Assembly (NCBI GenBank): GCA_041392065.1
Contig: JAWKMU010000003.1
Span: 248,001 to 312,000, forward strand
Direction: 5' to 3'
Length of the DNA stretch: 64,000 nt
From: CAJQLB01 sp041392065
GTDB taxonomy: Bacteria > Bacteroidota > Bacteroidia > Flavobacteriales > Flavobacteriaceae
Positions 61,141 through 64,000 of this stretch are shown here, one piece after another. The first letter of the stretch is position 1; each line of letters starts with the position of its first letter. The position numbers and the translations under genes are program-made. The notes under the pieces were generated by a model that was not told where the DNA came from, searched no databases, and worked only from the letters and a program-made list of their open reading frames with translations.

Positions 61141-62408
61141 TGGCAAAAAAAGATCCTTACGCAGCCTTACGAATTAAAGAGTTCAATATATTTTTATTAG
61201 TACGTTTTGCATTGGTTTTTGCATGGTCTATGCAGTTTATTATCATAGAGTGGGAAGTGTATTCCTTAACAAAAGATCCTTGGTCGCTTGGTTTAATTGG
61301 CCTCATGGAAGTGATTCCTGCAGTTGGCATGGCATTATTTGCAGGCCATATTGTTGACCAAAAAGAAAAAAGAGGACTTTTAATTAAGTGTATCATTGGA
61401 TTTACCATAATTAGCTTAGGGTTGTTTTTATTGACTTGGCCTTTAGTTGTAAAAGATTGGTCTACTAAAGCCATATTGTATGGCATTTACTTTTTCGTGT
61501 TTTGTGGTGGTTTAGTAAGAGCGTTTGTTGGGCCAACAGTATTTTCCCTTGTTGCCTTAATAGTTCCTAAAAGATTATATCCAAATGCAGCTACTTGGAG
61601 CAGTTCAACATGGCAAGTGGCTTCAGTAATAGGTCCAGCAGTAGCTGGATTATCTATAGCTTGGATTGGAGTGCATTGGTCGCTTTGTGTGGTCGTAGGT
61701 TTTTCGTTTTTGGCATTAATCAACTTGATGAGGATATCTAAGAAACCAATTTTAAATCCAAAAATTGGTGAACCAGTTCTTCAAAGTTTAAAAGAAGGGA
61801 TTAGGTTTGTTTATAAAACCAAAGCCATTTTAGGAGCTCTAACTTTAGATATGGTGGCTGTATTATTTGGTGGAGCTGTAGCGCTATTGCCAATATTTGC
61901 CCAAGATATTTTAAAAGTTGGTAGTGAAGGGTTTGGTGTGTTACGTGCTGCTCCAGCTGTTGGCGCCTTTTTAACAATGTTGGTTACTGCATACATTCCA
62001 ATAAGTAAAAATGCAGGAATGAAATTACTAGGAGCGATTTTTGGTTTTGGAGTTTGTATTATCGTGTTTGGTCTTTCTTCAGTATTTTGGATTTCGGTTG
62101 TTGCACTGTTCTTTAGCGGTGTGACTGATGGTGTATCCATGGTTATACGCCAAACCATTTTACAACTTAAAACTCCAGATAATATGCGTGGTCGTGTAGC
62201 TTCAGTAAACTCTATGTTTGTTGGTTCATCAAACGAGTTAGGTGCTTTTGAAAGTGGTTTAACAGCAAAATTAATGGGAACAGTAACAGCTGTAGTTTTT
62301 GGTGGAACCATGACCTTGATAACTGTAATCACAACAGGAATTGTGTCACCTTCGTTTAGAAAATTAGACTTAACCAAAGATTTAGAAGAACACGAAAAAG
62401 AAAACTAG
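61140..62408 (+). CDS. MFS exporter, EntS/MFS_3-like
   Basis: A 422-residue inner-membrane protein with about 12 hydrophobic helices. The pattern AGHIVDQKEKRGLLI in the first half is the MFS loop 2-3 motif. Residues 1-20 are cytoplasmic, and the tail is charged (DLEEHEKEN). Its overall look is that of MFS_3 (enterobactin exporter EntS-like), but the substrate is unknown and may have nothing to do with siderophores. It is translationally coupled to recJ by a one-base overlap. Confidence 0.87.
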   Translation: MAKKDPYAALRIKEFNIFLLVRFALVFAWSMQFIIIEWEVYSLTKDPWSLGLIGLMEVIPAVGMALFAGHIVDQKEKRGLLIKCIIGFTIISLGLFLLTWPLVVKDWSTKAILYGIYFFVFCGGLVRAFVGPTVFSLVALIVPKRLYPNAATWSSSTWQVASVIGPAVAGLSIAWIGVHWSLCVVVGFSFLALINLMRISKKPILNPKIGEPVLQSLKEGIRFVYKTKAILGALTLDMVAVLFGGAVALLPIFAQDILKVGSEGFGVLRAAPAVGAFLTMLVTAYIPISKNAGMKLLGAIFGFGVCIIVFGLSSVFWISVVALFFSGVTDGVSMVIRQTILQLKTPDNMRGRVASVNSMFVGSSNELGAFESGLTAKLMGTVTAVVFGGTMTLITVITTGIVSPSFRKLDLTKDLEEHEKEN

Positions 62409-62420
62409 TGTCTTTTCGAG

Positions 62421-62502
62421 TAGAATTCTGATAAGAATTCTATATCGAGAAACTAAATTGCAAATTTCACTTGTTTTCGATACAATTTTCTTTAAGAAAA
62501 TT
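62421..62502. repeat. Two hairpins between MFS and lpxH genes
   Basis: TAGAATTCT/AGAATTCTA (62421-62442, 4-base loop) and AATTTTCTT/AAGAAAATT (62484-62502) are perfect stems. They lie between convergent genes but have poor T tracts, so terminator function is uncertain. Confidence 0.5.
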
Positions 62503-63286
62503 ACTCAAACTGACGTGAATATTTTTTCAACTCCATTTTTTCACCATCAAAAACACCATAGGTGTAATAACTTATCCAATCACCAAGATTAATGTATTTA
62601 GTGTTCGGTTCTAAATCAATTTCTAAAGGCAAGTGCCTATGCCCAAAAACAAAATAGTCACGATGGTTTTCTTGAAGCTTTCGTTTGCAATATTGTATTA
62701 ACCACTCTTTATCTTCGCCTAAAAATTTTTCGTCTTCATTGCCTGAAATCAATTTGTTTTTTACACTCATGTATTGAGCCAGTCGCACTCCTAAATCTGG
62801 ATGCAACCAACTAAACAACCATTTGCTAAACGAATTAGTAAATACTTTTTTCATTCGCTTATAACCTTTATCTCCAGGACCTAAACCGTCTCCATGACCA
62901 ATAAAAAAAGATGTTTTATTAAAGAAAAACTCTTGAGGTTTGTGAAACACAGGAATGTTAAGTTCTTCTTCAAAATACCCATTCATCCATAAATCATGAT
63001 TACCAACAAAGTAATAAATTGAAATTCCAGAATCTGAAATTTCTGCTAGTTTTCCTAAGGTTCGTGTAAACCCTTTGGGAACCACTTTTTTGTATTCAAA
63101 CCAAAAATCAAATAAATCGCCTAACAAAAAAATAGCAGCAGCATCGTCTTTAATTTCATCCAACCAAGCCACAAATTTTTTCTCTCGTGGGAGAGATTCT
63201 TTTTGAGTTGGTGCACCCAAATGATTGTCGGATGAAAAATAAATTTTCTTCCCTTCAGGAACTGTTATGTGAGTGGCTTTATTCAT
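62501..63286 (-). CDS. lpxH: UDP-2,3-diacylglucosamine diphosphatase (LpxH-type)
   Basis: A 261-residue calcineurin-like phosphoesterase cleaving UDP-2,3-diacylglucosamine to lipid X in lipid A synthesis. Metal motifs in order are SSDNHLG, LLGDLFDFWFEY, VGNHDLWM, GHGDGLGPGD and FGHRHLPLEI. The ATG at 63286 overlaps the queD stop by 8 bases, which argues for coupled translation and against the start at 63310. Confidence 0.93.
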   Translation of the reverse strand: MNKATHITVPEGKKIYFSSDNHLGAPTQKESLPREKKFVAWLDEIKDDAAAIFLLGDLFDFWFEYKKVVPKGFTRTLGKLAEISDSGISIYYFVGNHDLWMNGYFEEELNIPVFHKPQEFFFNKTSFFIGHGDGLGPGDKGYKRMKKVFTNSFSKWLFSWLHPDLGVRLAQYMSVKNKLISGNEDEKFLGEDKEWLIQYCKRKLQENHRDYFVFGHRHLPLEIDLEPNTKYINLGDWISYYTYGVFDGEKMELKKYSRQFE

Positions 63287-63731
63287 TATCGCTTGCAAAC
63301 CATTCGGCAAAACTGGTTGCAGTTTCTTGTAGTTTTAGTGAAAATAATTCTATGTTTTTTGGAAGCCTCTTTTTGATTTTCTCAGCAAAATCAATTACCA
63401 TCATTTCACTTGTTGGTTGGTAATTTACCAATAGCACATTATGACCTCTGTTTTCAAGCTCCTTTGCCAACTCCACATGAGGCGTGTTTTTATTGAAAAC
63501 TGTAGCATGATCAAAAACATCAACCACTTCTTCTTTCACAATTTTTTTTAAATCGCCAAAGTCAATTACCATTCCGAATTTCACATTAGAATTATCAGAA
63601 ATAGGCTTACCAATTACAGTAACGTCCAAACGATAACTGTGACCATGAACATTTTTGCACTTTCCATCGTAACCATAAAGCGCATGACCTGTTTCAAAAG
63701 AGAACTGTTTTGTAATTCTAATATTGCTCAT
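63279..63731 (-). CDS. queD: 6-carboxytetrahydropterin synthase family protein (QueD/PTPS)
   Basis: 150 residues. FSFETGHALYGYDGKC and NVHGHSYRLDVTV carry the zinc histidines and the catalytic cysteine of the QueD/PTPS fold. In bacteria it usually makes 6-carboxy-5,6,7,8-tetrahydropterin for queuosine. The ATG at 63731 is chosen because the promoter box at 63749-63756 would place transcription initiation at or just before the alternative ATG at 63746. It is followed by lpxH with an 8-base overlap. Confidence 0.92.
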   Translation of the reverse strand: MSNIRITKQFSFETGHALYGYDGKCKNVHGHSYRLDVTVIGKPISDNSNVKFGMVIDFGDLKKIVKEEVVDVFDHATVFNKNTPHVELAKELENRGHNVLLVNYQPTSEMMVIDFAEKIKKRLPKNIELFSLKLQETATSFAEWFASDNE

Positions 63732-63748
63732 TGTATTCAATTTCAACG

Positions 63749-63756
63749 CAAAGATA
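63749..63756 (-). promoter_or_regulatory. TAnnTTTG -7 box for queD-lpxH
   Basis: TATCTTTG on the minus strand lies 17 bases upstream of the queD ATG at 63731. Confidence 0.6.
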
Positions 63757-63788
63757 TTGCATTTTGCAAAAGCAATCGCTTTTTAGGT

Positions 63789-63796
63789 TACATTTG
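63789..63796 (+). promoter_or_regulatory. TAnnTTTG -7 box for the last gene
   Basis: TACATTTG ends 26 bases before the ATG at 63823. Confidence 0.58.
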
Positions 63797-63822
63797 CGCA
63801 CTTTTTAAGTTATGGATAGAAT

Positions 63823-64000
63823 ATGGATCAGCTTTTCGAAGACATTTCTTTTGTTGAAAATCCTCAATACGAGCGCATTATAGAAGATATTTTAAAACAA
63901 CAATATAGTATTGTTGAGGATTTCTTTACTGATGAAGAAGTAGCTTTATTGAGGCAATCTTTAATTGCAAAACACGAAGAAGATGTTTTTAAAAAAGCCG
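63823..64000 (+). CDS. N-terminus of a protein resembling 2OG-Fe(II) oxygenases (cut by window end)
   Basis: 59 codons are visible from the ATG at 63823 to the edge. The text MDQLFEDISFVENPQYERII and YSIVEDFFTDEEVALLRQSL looks like the start of a 2-oxoglutarate/Fe(II)-dependent oxygenase (prolyl-4-hydroxylase-like) of flavobacteria. The catalytic HxD motif would be beyond the window, so the class is tentative. Confidence 0.6.
   Translation, partial: MDQLFEDISFVENPQYERIIEDILKQQYSIVEDFFTDEEVALLRQSLIAKHEEDVFKKA

Noticed and set aside
61811..62377. 188-residue minus-strand frame opposite the MFS gene
   Set aside because: It is an antisense shadow of the transporter with Thr/Pro/Val-rich text and no recognisable domain.
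1..64000. CRISPR arrays, insertion sequences, prophage genes
   Set aside because: No regularly spaced direct repeats, transposase or integrase text, or phage structural genes were seen on either strand.

Overview
The window looks like a chromosomal segment of a marine member of the Flavobacteriaceae (Bacteroidota); the genus cannot be set from sequence alone. The evidence is a low G+C content, no Shine-Dalgarno sequences, many exact TAnnTTTG boxes (the Bacteroidota -7 promoter element) just upstream of genes, a type IX secretion C-terminal tail, a TonB-linked outer-membrane protein with a carboxypeptidase-regulatory-like domain, a PID-CTERM-like small protein, and flavobacterial gene orders (yceD-rpmF-fabH-accB-accC, rnpA-ctpA, tdk-alr-mscL-asd, rbfA-lolE-like).

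Layout. 1-9 kb: a partial DUF4175-type membrane/coiled-coil protein, an AlkB-type alkane monooxygenase, gltX, a small outer-membrane barrel, an SPFH protein, glnS and folB. 9-18 kb: tRNA-Cys, LysE-type exporter, head-GIN protein, RNase R, a 618-base very A+T-rich divergent region, rpiB, CDF metal exporter, ElaA-type acetyltransferase, a tandem-OmpA protein, ctpA and rnpA. 18-25.9 kb: a GCS2 carboxylate-amine ligase fused to CBS domains and coupled to an AstE/AspA deacylase, then a metallo-beta-lactamase-fold hydrolase, S8 protease and M1 peptidase operon. 26-35.5 kb: a cation/proton antiporter, an unknown exported protein, lepA, a TonB-family outer-membrane protein, and a divergent TolB-propeller/M28 peptidase pair. 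35.5-38 kb: a four-gene minus-strand operon (Lgt-like protein, Tes/MJ0619-like radical SAM enzyme, two tiny paralogous membrane proteins), which is the best candidate for an undescribed system. 38-47.4 kb: dusB, a lipoprotein-release permease, rbfA, methylmalonyl-CoA epimerase, a CAT-anticodon tRNA, ribE, pdxA and the fatty-acid cluster. 47.4-64 kb: a saccharopine-dehydrogenase-like enzyme, an ABC ATPase, a diheme cytochrome with a T9SS-secreted FG-GAP protein, asd, mscL, alr, tdk, rsmI, an AhpD-like/OsmC divergent pair, recJ, an MFS exporter, lpxH, queD, and the start of a likely 2OG-Fe(II) oxygenase.

Most genes are core metabolism, translation and envelope functions. There is no prophage, transposase, CRISPR array or rRNA operon. 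Many longest-ORF starts were shortened here because a TAnnTTTG box or a hairpin lies inside the extended part, or because the extension begins with TTG. Convergent neighbours often share a 4-base TTAA/CTAA in which both stop codons overlap.
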